A stretch of DNA of 64,000 nt from Pseudogymnoascus destructans. Its lineage: Eukaryota; Ascomycota; Leotiomycetes; Thelebolales; Thelebolaceae. Positions within the stretch are counted from its first letter, which is position 1, and each line of letters starts with the position of its first letter. This document shows, in pieces, positions 55,438 through 64,000 of this stretch. The stretch spans positions 1,156,501 to 1,220,500 of the forward strand of contig NW_020167525.1 of the NCBI RefSeq assembly GCF_001641265.1, in the 5' to 3' direction. Under the pieces are notes generated by a model. The model saw only the letters and a list, made by a program, of their open reading frames with translations. It was not told the origin of the DNA and searched no databases. The position numbers and the translations under genes are program-made.

Positions 55438-55976
55438 GTTCTGGCAACCTTCTGGTAACCTGGTACCTAAAGGCAAAGGTTATAGTGTGGAATAGGATAT
55501 CAACGACATGGGAATGGAGTTATTGAGTTATGGCGTTTTACGATATCGATATCAATGTGAAGTCACGATCACACCCCCTTTTCAATGACTAATCAAACAC
55601 GTGATATAACTGGGTTGCCAAGACCTATACTAGGTACCCGGCAAGTGAGTAATCCTCATTCAACAATACTCGGGATATGAGTGAGTAACTCAGCTGGGTG
55701 AGTAGAAATTCTACTACTCGACTCATGAGTACCCAGTGCGCAGCCTAGTTCTATTATACTTTAAATTAACGTTCTCCGCAATTAAACGCGACAGCGACGA
55801 CGTGATTGTAAAATTCAGAGTAGCTGGGGTTTAGTCCGTTCAGGAGTGGTCACACAACACGACTGGCACAAAAATACTGGAAGTTTCAATGGACTCACAA
55901 ATTTAAAATCAATTGAATTCAAAGTACCCATAGTCTGTCCCGTCACGGGGTGCGTCCCGTGATGCAGGGATGCACG

Positions 55977-56678
55977 TTATCTAGTAATTTTATTGAACAT
56001 TTTTGTGTTAGAGCTGCTACCCATCGTATCATTGCCCGCGTGTGGGCTGAAGGAAAAGATACATTCGCTGTCATCGTCACTTCCTATGAGGTCCCAATCC
56101 GAGCCTATATCTAGCGGTGATATTGGGCTGTCTTTGTAGCTCTGCTGATGAGTCTGATTACTCTTACTCTTTGTTTTACAAATGGCCAGACTTTTTTCGA
56201 AATCAGGCGTTGCTTGATGACTCAATTTATGAGCTGAGTGGGGACTTAAAGTTGTAGGCACAGCTATGGTTAGATCGTGGTAGTTTAAATCTCTTGTCCG
56301 AGTAAGCGGCATCCGTATTGCATGATCAGGGATCTCGTTTGAGAATCTGACCCCCAGGTCACCACGATTTCTCAGCACATTGCTGCTTCCTTTAGTGGTG
56401 CAGCCGCATAGCACGTCCTCGTCATTAGCCAAAGGCCAAATTTCGTCAGACATCCAAGAGACACCCCGCTTCAGTCTCCCAAAAACCTTCGGGGTGAGAA
56501 AGTTATCACAAGGGCTGGTGGAAATATCCTTGGCGTTTGAGGCGATGATGTCATCCTGGGGTACGGATGCCGCCCGTAATGGATTGCTGGACGAATCTTG
56601 GCTAGTTTCTTCCATGGCTTCAGGACAATCTATCGCTAGAGGTGGTAGTTGACTTCTCATTAGAAGACGGGTGCGCAT
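55977..56678 (-). CDS. Hypothetical protein, Ser-rich
   Basis: Single open frame of 233 aa from ATG 56678 (MRTRLLMRSQLPPL). No family recognised; Ser/Asp-rich with no membrane segment or signal peptide. Two motifs, FGRLKRGVSWMSDEIWPL and SDWDLIGSDDDSE, stand out as possibly conserved. It is the first host gene beyond the hAT element. Confidence 0.5.
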   Translation of the reverse strand: MRTRLLMRSQLPPLAIDCPEAMEETSQDSSSNPLRAASVPQDDIIASNAKDISTSPCDNFLTPKVFGRLKRGVSWMSDEIWPLANDEDVLCGCTTKGSSNVLRNRGDLGVRFSNEIPDHAIRMPLTRTRDLNYHDLTIAVPTTLSPHSAHKLSHQATPDFEKSLAICKTKSKSNQTHQQSYKDSPISPLDIGSDWDLIGSDDDSECIFSFSPHAGNDTMGSSSNTKMFNKITR

Positions 56679-57492
56679 AATTAAATGCTCTTCAACTCTG
56701 CGCTAAGGGCTGTCAAATTTATCAGTATGGCAAAGATGCACATATCATGTTTTTTTGCGAATCCTTGTATACTGCAAAACTGCCTCTTTGCCACATTTTG
56801 ATCCATGTAGAAGACGAATTGGGTGTTGCTGGTTGTTTAGTTAGTTATTTTCAGCAGTGTCCATTTCCAGACACTTGTGGTTCAGTAGTACGTTGAACCG
56901 CCGATTCTACCTCCCTCGATATCTCCCTGGTACAAGCCATCTGCAAAGCCACAACAAGCCACAGGGAAAAAAGCTAGCGACAATTAATTTGCCTTCTACC
57001 GTATTTAGCATAAACGAAAAGTAAATATGCATGTACAGTACTGTAATCACAAAACTCTCTCTTCTCCTTAGAGGGGTCCATTTTCTGACGCTTGTGGATG
57101 TGCACCCCTGCCTGGTTGTACTCCAAAGGAACCGCTACAATATCATCACAGACCGAGCCGATTCTGGCCCATTTTACGCTTGGAACTCAAGTATTGCAAG
57201 TCACGGTCCGATGATACTCTTTTCAATAGAGAAAATAACCTACTATAAACCCATCGCCGCATTTCGTTCTCACCTAGATCCCTTTTGCGATGAATGGCAC
57301 ACAATTGCGGAATACATCTTGTTCTCATTGTAGTTCTAATTGAAATGTTTAGAGATACGATTTTGTGATTTTGGCCATGTCACGTAATTAGATTCTAGCT
57401 GTGTCTTTCTTTCTTTTCCCAAATCGTTTGGATAGAGCTAGGAAGGCAAATCTATTGAAACGACCTTCAACACGCTCACAACTACAGAACAC
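56679..57492. other. Intergenic; one short ORF of unknown value
   Basis: A 100-codon plus-strand frame (57031-57333) has no recognisable similarity. Nothing else was seen. Confidence 0.3.
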
Positions 57493-57759
57493 ATGTTGGT
57501 AAACTTCCTCCACCTCCCTGGCGAACTTCGCAACAGGATATATGAGCTATGCTTATTGCATAAAGAGCCTCTCGCCCTTTGGACTGGTTTCAATCACCGA
57601 CATGATCTTAGTCCTGGCCTCCTCCGGGCGAACAAGACCCTCCACCACGAAGCCAACTCGCTCTTTTACGCCCAGAATCGCTTTGATTTTACCGATCAAT
57701 GCCTCGTTTCAGTGAACGACGGTAAGCCGCTGTTTATGCTGGTTGCGATGTGGCCCTAA
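57493..57759 (+). CDS. F-box/2EXR-like N-terminal fragment
   Basis: 88 aa. FLHLPGELRNRIYELCLL followed by LLRANKTLHHEANSLFYAQNRF is the common N-terminal module of fungal proteins of the 2EXR/F-box-like group, normally 200-400 aa. The frame ends early at 57759, so this is a short variant, a truncated gene, or exon 1 of a gene whose later exons I cannot place. Confidence 0.5.
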   Translation: MLVNFLHLPGELRNRIYELCLLHKEPLALWTGFNHRHDLSPGLLRANKTLHHEANSLFYAQNRFDFTDQCLVSVNDGKPLFMLVAMWP

Positions 57760-58536
57760 TCGTCGTGACCAACGCTCAAGGTTGGATGGAGAAAGCGAGT
57801 TGCGGCACTTCACGTGAGAGGAAGCGAGTTGCGGCAACTCAAAAATTTGCGACCGTAAGTACCCCACCATAGTAATTTGTATGTAAAGCTACCTAAATAT
57901 TCCATCTTACGAAATTATCACTTCCTCATGCCCACTCCCACTCCCACTCCCACTCCCATCTCAAATTAAGAGTAGTCCGTTCTCGTCCTCCGTTGTCCAC
58001 GCATCATTAATTAAGCAATAATTTAGATCACCAACCCGTCATCAACCCTATAATCAAGGACTTGATAACCAGCACACGCCCGGTGAGCACCCTCCACCTC
58101 CGCGGCGCCGAGCAACCTATCCACAAATCTGAGCTGTACCGTCAGGTCAATCTATGATGCATGGATTATGTCATTATTGGGGTCGCAATAACAGTTTGGC
58201 ATTATCTCATCACGGCAATATCGAGCAATGTTTTTATATTCCCAACCCTTTGCATTATCACGTGACACACTAAACCGCCGCTTCTAGATTCTCCTTAGCC
58301 AACCTCACCGCTCCTCTCGGAACTCCGCAGTACCCTCTCGTCGATTCTGCTAGGGTTACTAGGTCTACAACGTATGACGAAACACAAACGTAGCTCCAAT
58401 TAAGCATTATAAAGCATCCTTCCTGCAGATGGAACAGTAAATATCAATCCTGCCTCTTCCGACGTCCTTAGAAAATCCTACCTCTTCCGACGCCTAGAAT
58501 TCTTTCACCTATAACAGCAAACCTTATCCACCTGAG
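57760..58536. other. Intergenic with a CCCACT microsatellite
   Basis: A short (CCCACT)n run lies near 57930-57957, and a duplicated GCGAGTTGCGGC motif near 57795-57840. No coding similarity. Confidence 0.4.
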
Positions 58537-59517
58537 ATGCCGTATTCAGACGATACAAGGGGAGACAGGCTCTTCTCCTTTAAACAACATGTCTGCGTCG
58601 TTACCGGCGGCTGCACTGGCATAGGACTCAGGTACACCCTTGCTTAGCAGTACGTCCTTATGTTCCGCTTCTAAAACTCAGCAGGGTAACCCAAGCACTA
58701 ATAATGAACGGCGCACGAGTCTACGTCGTAAGCAACAACCGCAAGGCGCTCGAACAGACTTCTGAGGGTCATTGGCCCTCCCAAGGCGGGTCAATTATAC
58801 CGTCTGTCACCACTCTTCTTCTCTCCTTGCACAAAACTTAATAAGGCCTAGCATTGCCTGCGATTTGACCAACAAGGAGGACTTAATGTACCTTGTAGGC
58901 GAGGTTGAGAAACGCGAGCACCGCGGCATCGACTTGTTAGTCACTGCGGCAGGGTCTGAAGGCGAGCGCGGCACGACGCCTAGTATGAACGCAAAAGAGT
59001 TGCAGCAGATGCTGTTTGCCGAGGATCAGAGGGAATGGCTTTCGACGTTTAACACTAATGTATCTGCTATCTACTTCACAGTCCGTCTTATTCCTTGTCT
59101 TTACGCTACCTAACATGCTAACCCCGCTAGACGGTAGCCTTCCTGCCGCTGCTCCAGAAGTGTAGCGGCGATGGTCACGCTAAAGCTTCCGTCATCATCA
59201 TCGCTTCCATGTCAGGACTCCAATCCCGCCTAAGTGGCTATTTCTCATACAGCGCTTCTAAGGCTGCCACTATCCACCTATCTAAAATGATGGCGTACGA
59301 GTTCCAAGTCTTCAATGTACGCGTTAACAGTATTGCGCCAGGCTACTTCCCGTCTTATAACGAGGGGAGACAGACGCAGTTGGTGCCCGTTGGCGAAGAG
59401 AATGGCACTGAGAGCGAGATAGCGCAAGGTGTGCTTTTCCTGGCGAAAAATCGTTTTGTCACTGGCGAGGTTCTCAATATTGACAAGGGTGAGTCCTTGT
59501 GCAATCCTGTTAACTAG
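58537..59517 (+). CDS. Short-chain dehydrogenase/reductase, four exons
   Basis: 277 aa after removing introns 58632-58684, 58802-58845 and 59081-59130. A classical SDR: the Rossmann-fold motif TGGCTGIG (TGxxxGxG) in the first exon, an ACDLTN acidic turn for cofactor discrimination, the catalytic Ser region (IIIASMSG) and the YSASK catalytic Tyr/Lys pair. VNSIAPGYF and FVTGEVLNIDKG follow at the C-terminus. Length is as expected for the family. The usual NNAG motif reads TAAG. It probably uses NAD(P)H on a carbonyl or alcohol; the substrate is unknown. The start codon gives MPYSDDTRGDRLFSFK. Confidence 0.88.
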
Positions 59518-59900
59518 ATCTCTTGTATTACGACCTAGTATAAGTATGATCAGGAACGGACTCGGTCTATGCACACAAATAAATAGGAAATTGTAATTAT
59601 TATCAGGAGATAAGACCAGCTTTTCCACTCTCAGGAGTTGAAGTTGACCTTTTCCGTCGCTTGCCATTTATTTACCCTCGCCCCTCCCCGCTAGTAGATC
59701 CTGTGGAAAGAACTTTCTGCCATATATGGCCCTGTGATCGTTAGACCGTCGAAAGCACACAAGTAGGTTGCATACCAATTCACATAATACGCTACATTTC
59801 GATAGCCCCTACTAGGCACCTGGGATGATGTATAGCCACATGAAACCTTGCATGTAACAATGCGGTTTAAATTAACAATCTTACTACTAGTACTACTTAA
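59518..59900. other. Intergenic
   Basis: 3' flanks of the SDR gene and of the JmjC-like locus; nothing else recognised. Confidence 0.35.
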
Positions 59901-62900
59901 TTACAGTACTATCACCTGCCATAATGTAACTAAAAAGTTATTAGGTATATATATTCGGAGCAAAATACCCCGACAGCCCCTAATTATAGAGGGCCCCTTA
60001 AAAAGGGGGCCCCGAATCAAATGCCAAAATGAAAGCTCGCACACCAAACCATCCCCCAATCTCCCCCGAACATGGTTTATGCCTCCTCTTCGGTAGCTAA
60101 AAAAGATAAGCAGCCGCCTAGTTGCAAGATCTAGAAGTCGAGCACAGGTCTCTTCGAGCTGTGGGAGCTCTTCAACCGCATACCCAAACTTTTCCGGCTC
60201 AAGTTTTACCCGAGGCAGTAAGTATTGTAAGATTTCTGGAGTTTGCTGCGGTAAATGTTCGTTTGTACAACTGCCATTGTTTGCGAGGAAAAGCCATTCT
60301 GTCAAAGAAAGTTTCAAATCTCGTTCTCGCCAAACCATTGTACCAGTAAACATGCAATCAGTGAGGGTTATAGGGGCATGTATAGTACCAGGTGGTTGAA
60401 TAAGAGTATCCCCACACACTAGTGCAATGACTGGTATTTGTGGCCCTTGTAGTTCTGGTCGCCAGTTCTCACCATGCTCCATGAAGCCATTTTGAAATGC
60501 CTTCTGGCCCAAAGCGGTTAATTGGAAACACTGGCCAGTATTTAACGACGTCTTCTGGCTTGCTGTTGTCATTGTGTCCCTCAAGTGTTAACACGGTAGA
60601 AACTCCGTTCTGATCCTTATGCCAGCCCGAGGCTGCCCCTCGCTGGGCGACAATTGAAAACCCCATACATTGCTGGATATCCACTGGGCGGACTGGTAGA
60701 AATGTTGGCTTTCCCACGTTGATCTCATTATATTTTAATGTTTACAGTAGCGAACAACCTTCCGTAGATAGCTGTAGTGTTTGGTGACACCTGCAGGCAG
60801 CATCCATACCCACAGTCTGCAATATTAAGAAAATTAACAGGCGGATTTTGTATGCAAACTTCTAGAGAAGCCTCTGCATTCTTCCATAAGGTAAACGCGT
60901 CCTGTATCTTTAAATTTTCAACAGCTTGTCTGCTTGTATCTTTATTAAGTATTGGACATCGATTTGCATTGACTTTGTAGAGATTTGAGCCTCTGTCTCC
61001 ATCTCATTGAACCACTTTTGCAGCGTCTGATATGGTCGTCGCTCCAAGAATTTGTGGTCTCGAATAATAATGAGCTTCGGGTCGTTATTATTAGCTGCCC
61101 ATATAGCATGCTCTCCCTCTGTAAGGAGTAATATATCTGCGTCGTCGTACTTGCAGTCGCACTTTCCATGTATAGAGACAGTATCAAAACTAAATCCCAC
61201 ATTATGGGATCCTTCACTACCAGCTGTCCATACCTTTGCAGGGCGCCCGTACTTGAATATATGGGTGGCGAGTTGCCCAGCATTGGCAAGGTGAGTGTTT
61301 GGGTTTTCTTCATAGATTCTGCGATATGCACGAAGTAACGCATGCCTTTGTTCGTCATTAAACAGATCATCCTGCTGCTTCTGTGCAGAGAAAAGGATTT
61401 GGGTAGATAGGGGGTTTGTTCGTATATCTTGCTGATAGGCATGTCTCTGCCTATCTCTCAGTTGGCGACTCTGTCTTATATAGCGTCTATGACGTTTCTC
61501 ATGTAGAGGTCCCGCTATAGCCAATCGTCGTTGCGACTTCTCGTGTGTAGTACCCATCTGAACATACGGCCGTAATCGCTTGTTTCGAGCGATATATTTG
61601 GACTGTTGTGAGTTCTCCTGTTTAGTACCTACTCGAACGTATGGCCTTAATCGCTTGCTTTGAGCGCCACCATTAGATTGTTGCTCATTAGGTTTCCGTT
61701 TTGCCGTTTTAAGACGTCCCCATTTGCATCTCTACGCTCTTTTTTAGGTCTGCATCACTCCTTGGCGTCTCTCTCTGCGTTGGTAGTACGCCATCCTTCT
61801 GGGCGTCGAAGACATTTTGCGCATCTGCGACCGTTTGAGCATCCGAGCTGTTCTGGTCATCCGTGCGACAGGTTGAATGCCCGAGCTGTTCTGGGCGTCT
61901 ATGTTGTTCTGGGCGTCTATGCTGTTCTCAGCGTCTGTGCTGGCGTCTAAGCTGTTCCGAGTATCTGCGGCCTTCTGTGTGGCGTCCGCGTCTAGCCCCT
62001 TTCGTTCCTTCTCCCTCTCTGCCTCTGCCTCCGCCTCTACTTCTGCTACTTCTACTGCTTCTGTTGCTTCTGCTGCTTCTGCTGCTTCTGCTGCTTCTGC
62101 TGCTTCTGCTACTTCTGCTGCTTCTGATGCTTCTGCTTCCTGAACCTTTCGTGTCTCTATCTCTGCTTCTGCTGCTTCTGCTTCCTGAACCTTTCGTGTC
62201 TCTATCTCTGCTTCTGCTGCTTCTGCTGCTTCTGCTGCTTCTGCTGCTTCTGCTGCTTCTGCTGCTTCTGCTGCTTCTGCTGCTTCTGCTGCTTCTGCTG
62301 CTTCTGCTGCTTCTGCTGCTTCTGCTGCTTCTGCTGCTGCTTCTGCTGCTGCTTCTGCTGCTGCTTCTGCTGCTGCTTCTGCTGCTGCTTCCTGGACCTT
62401 TCGTGCCTCTGCCTCTCTCTTCTTCTGCGCCTCTTCCTCTACCGTTATTGCATCCTTAAATCACTTATCACAATGATATCTTTTCTCGTTGATTTTTTCG
62501 ACACTATACCATTTTTTGAAGCTAACCTGTCGTGTCTGGCTATTTCAACACGTTTTAGTGTCAAGTCGAAATTATTATTAGAGAGTGCGACAAGAGACTT
62601 AAGGTTGTCAATTCCCACCCTTGAACATAGAACATCGCCCCCAATGTGAAAAAAAAGCTTATTCGGCTTCGTATCGAGCGAGGCAGCTATCTTTTCCACT
62701 TGCTTCTTAAGTTTTGTATGTCTTATCTTCGCCTCGTATATTATTGTTCTAGCACGTAGCCATATCTTTGAGTTCACTTTTCTTATAATCCAGTCTTCAA
62801 ATGGTTTTCTCGTAAGGTCTTGTTCATCCATAGACCATTTGGATCTTAATCTCTGGAGGACCTGCAGTATAGCCTCTATAGAGTCCTTATGTTGAGAAAC

Positions 62901-63044
62901 AGCATCTTCTAACTCTTGGACGAGATTTAATTGCTGGCGCTGGTTCATGCCGCCACGTTCAGCGGCGACAGCGGAAATTGGGAGTCGTGGTCTGGTGTTA
63001 TCATCACGAGCTTCGCCATGCCCGCTAGTCCTGGTTATTGCCAT
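59901..63044 (-). pseudogene. JmjC-like protein gene, frameshifted
   Basis: Minus-strand coding pieces run in order. 63044-62448 is helical (ISAVAAERGGMNQRQQLNL ... FEDWIIRKVNSKIWLRA). It leads into the Ala/Glu repeat encoded at 62400-62040 and DA(Q/E)N-type repeats near 61980-61800. A duplicated KRLRPYV segment near 61640-61560 and a helical piece at 61557-60910 follow. The JmjC-like end is at 60717-59901 (GFSIVAQRGAASGWHKDQNG and CGDTLIQPPGTIHAPITLTD, with His and Asp in metal-binding positions). At least three frame changes and a TGA separate the pieces without clear introns, so the gene is probably inactive. Alternatively two neighbouring genes are involved. Confidence 0.5.
62040..62400. 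repeat. Trinucleotide-rich repeat (TCTGCTGCT / TCTGCT type)
   Basis: About 350 bp of near-perfect CTGCTT/TGCTGC repeats. On the plus strand it reads as poly-Leu; on the minus strand as AEAAEAAE, which fits the flanking Glu-rich coiled-coil coding sequence, so the minus strand is the likely coding one. Confidence 0.85.
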
Positions 63045-63138
63045 TTGATATGGGGTGTGTATGCACCACGGCTACATCGGTAGGAGGTGGACAGTGTTCG
63101 GGAGCGGGCCTGCGAAGATTCTGAGAATGTGTGCTCCT

Positions 63139-63400
63139 CCGCGGAAGCTGGGATACCGTGTGTGAGACTCGTAGATGTAGATAGATAGGGCAATGTTTGT
63201 GTTTAGGATGGTTTTACGGATCGGGGTTGTGGTGGTAGGGTCTTCCTCTCCTTTCCGGCAAAGCTGGGATACCGTGTATGACTCATAGATATAGATAGAT
63301 AGGGCAATGTTTGTGTTTAGGATTGGGATTTTGTTCGGGATCGGGGTTGTGGTGGTAAGGTCCTCCTCTCCTTCCCCGCGGAAGCGGGATAGGGTGTGTA
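63139..63400. repeat. ~120-bp tandem repeat, about 2.2 units
   Basis: Blocks containing AGCTGGGATACCGTGT, ATAGATAGATAGGGCAATG and GATCGGGGTTGTGGTGG recur at ~63147, ~63266 and partly ~63380. It lies within the minus-strand 2EXR frame, where it duplicates a ~40-residue unit. Confidence 0.75.
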
Positions 63401-63594
63401 TGGTAATAGATGGATAGACGGGGCGAAAGATCGTGTCGGGATCAGCGGCGATAGTGAAGACCTCCAGTCTATTTGCGGAATCAGATGATTGATTTAAAGG
63501 GCGTTTGTTCCATCTCAAGAGGCCGTATATGAATTGCGTCGGTGGCAACAGGGGAACGTTCGGATTCGGGAGAGTGTGTTGGAATAGGTCATAG

Positions 63595-63664
63595 AGCGCT
63601 AAACTACATTTAGACACGGGAAGCATTAAAAAATGCTTCCCGTGTCTAAATGTAGTTTAGCGCT
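63595..63664. repeat. Perfect 33-bp inverted repeat with a 4-nt loop
   Basis: Arms 63595-63627 and 63632-63664 are exact reverse complements around AAAA. Confidence 0.95.
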
Positions 63665-64000
63665 ATAAAGAACACCGCTCTTCGTCACATGACAACAATA
63701 TGGCGCTAAACTCCATATAGATGAGTTGTGAGATACCCAAAGAAGAGGAGGGATGAAGTATTGGAGCTTTGAGCAGCAGCATGGTATAAATCGAGGTTCG
63801 AAAGAAGCAAAATCCCATATGAGGAGTTGCAACTCAGGCGGCAGCTGTGGGAACAACGAGAATTGAGAGGGTATTATCTGCATTATATGTATTTAACAGC
63901 AATTCAATAATGGCAAGGACGAAGCATTTTATAAAGCAGGCTGAAAAGCTATTGAGGGTGACGCGGAGCTTGTTCTGCAAGTTAGAGAGCGTTGTCTTAA

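Larger units (their letters stand above)
39017..55747. mobile_element. Complete hAT transposon (element 2) with accessory genes and a nested gypsy
   Basis: Terminal inverted repeats TAGGCTGCGCACT at both ends and an 8-bp duplication GTTCTATT at 39009-39016 and 55748-55755, the hallmark of hAT insertion. Subtracting the gypsy element and its duplication leaves about 5.9 kb. Contents: transposase (minus, 53140 to 39354), an unknown four-exon gene (minus, 53260-54409) and a histone H3-like gene (plus, 54805-55437). TGAGTA/TACTCA repeats, including the near-palindrome ACTCAGCTGGGTGAGT at both ends, fill the subterminal regions. Confidence 0.93.
63072..63883 (-). pseudogene. 2EXR-domain protein, interrupted by a palindrome
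   Basis: ATG 63883 starts an N-terminal 2EXR module (FPQLPPELQLLIWDFASFEPRFI, then IPPLLWVSHNSS). The frame stops at 63626, inside a hairpin. A compatible continuation (CSLALYDLFQHTLPNPNVPL) lies on the other side and runs to 63072, including a repeated TTTTPI..NTNIALSIYIYES unit. The 2EXR family is widespread in fungi and of unknown function. Confidence 0.55.

Noticed and set aside
39017..55747. Starship-type giant element
   Set aside because: No tyrosine-recombinase captain (DUF3435) was seen; the TIRs, 8-bp duplication and transposase are hAT.
57031..57333. 100-codon plus-strand ORF as a gene
   Set aside because: No recognisable similarity, no signal peptide or domain, and no supporting context.
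59985..60015. Short GGGCCCCTT...AGGGGGCCC inverted repeat as a terminator or element end
   Set aside because: It is short and isolated, with no partner end or target duplication found.
61863..62459. Plus-strand ORF with a very long poly-leucine run
   Set aside because: It is the complement of a minus-strand Ala/Glu repeat that joins helical coding sequence on both sides; poly-Leu of this length is implausible.
1..64000. CRISPR arrays, rRNA or tRNA genes, bacterial operons
   Set aside because: None visible; gene structure with short introns is fungal.

Overview
The window is fungal nuclear DNA, most likely from a filamentous ascomycete (Pezizomycotina). Genes have short GT-AG introns of about 45-67 nt with CTAAC/CTGAC-type branch sites. 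There are fungus-specific families (fungal transcription-factor domain, 2EXR proteins, NACHT/WD40-type relics). Many repeat copies are decayed by C:G to T:A changes of the RIP type. No bacterial signals, rRNA, tRNA or CRISPR were seen. The genus cannot be named from the sequence alone.

Layout. 0.2-2.1 kb: an intact five-exon acyl-CoA synthetase/4-coumarate-CoA-ligase-like gene ending in a peroxisomal AKL signal. 2.3-10.6 kb: a nest of transposons bounded by a 55-bp inverted-repeat pair. It holds two decayed Fot1-like elements, and a pogo-like element that contains a Fot1-like element that contains a 936-bp solo LTR; most insertions keep their target-site duplications. 11.0-12.9 kb: an intact regulator with a fungal transcription-factor domain. 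13.4-16.3 and 28.0-30.3 kb: two inverted, nearly identical Fot1-like copies, each fused to one half of the same Tc1-like element, which points to an inversion (or a misassembly) of the ~12 kb between them. That segment holds an Arg/Ser-rich gene, an Old Yellow Enzyme gene, decayed Fot1 and gypsy elements, a truncated gypsy with an antisense zinc-cluster gene, and a small secreted-protein gene. 30.3-38.6 kb: tandem repeats, a 674-bp TRIM-like element, nested solo LTRs, a partial hAT element, an intact Fot1-like element, a WD40 relic and a membrane/coiled-coil gene.

39.0-55.7 kb is the most unusual region. It is one complete hAT transposon, with 13-bp terminal inverted repeats and an 8-bp duplication GTTCTATT on both sides. 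Apart from its own transposase (two in-frame TGA codons) it carries an unknown four-exon gene and, divergently, an intron-containing histone H3-like gene whose tail keeps K4 but has R at position 9 and T at position 14. A short motif (GATTACCAGAAG and variants) recurs in its introns and spacers. A chromodomain-type Ty3/gypsy element (301-bp LTRs, duplication GTCTC) sits inside the transposase. This gypsy element has an apparent Tf1-like self-priming site, an antisense intron-containing Cys-rich gene downstream of pol, and a 3.05-kb internal duplication joined by a single N that looks like an assembly error.

55.8-64 kb: ordinary host sequence, with a hypothetical gene, a truncated F-box/2EXR-like ORF, an intact short-chain dehydrogenase, a frameshifted JmjC-like gene with a long Ala/Glu repeat, and a 2EXR gene interrupted by a 33-bp perfect hairpin.
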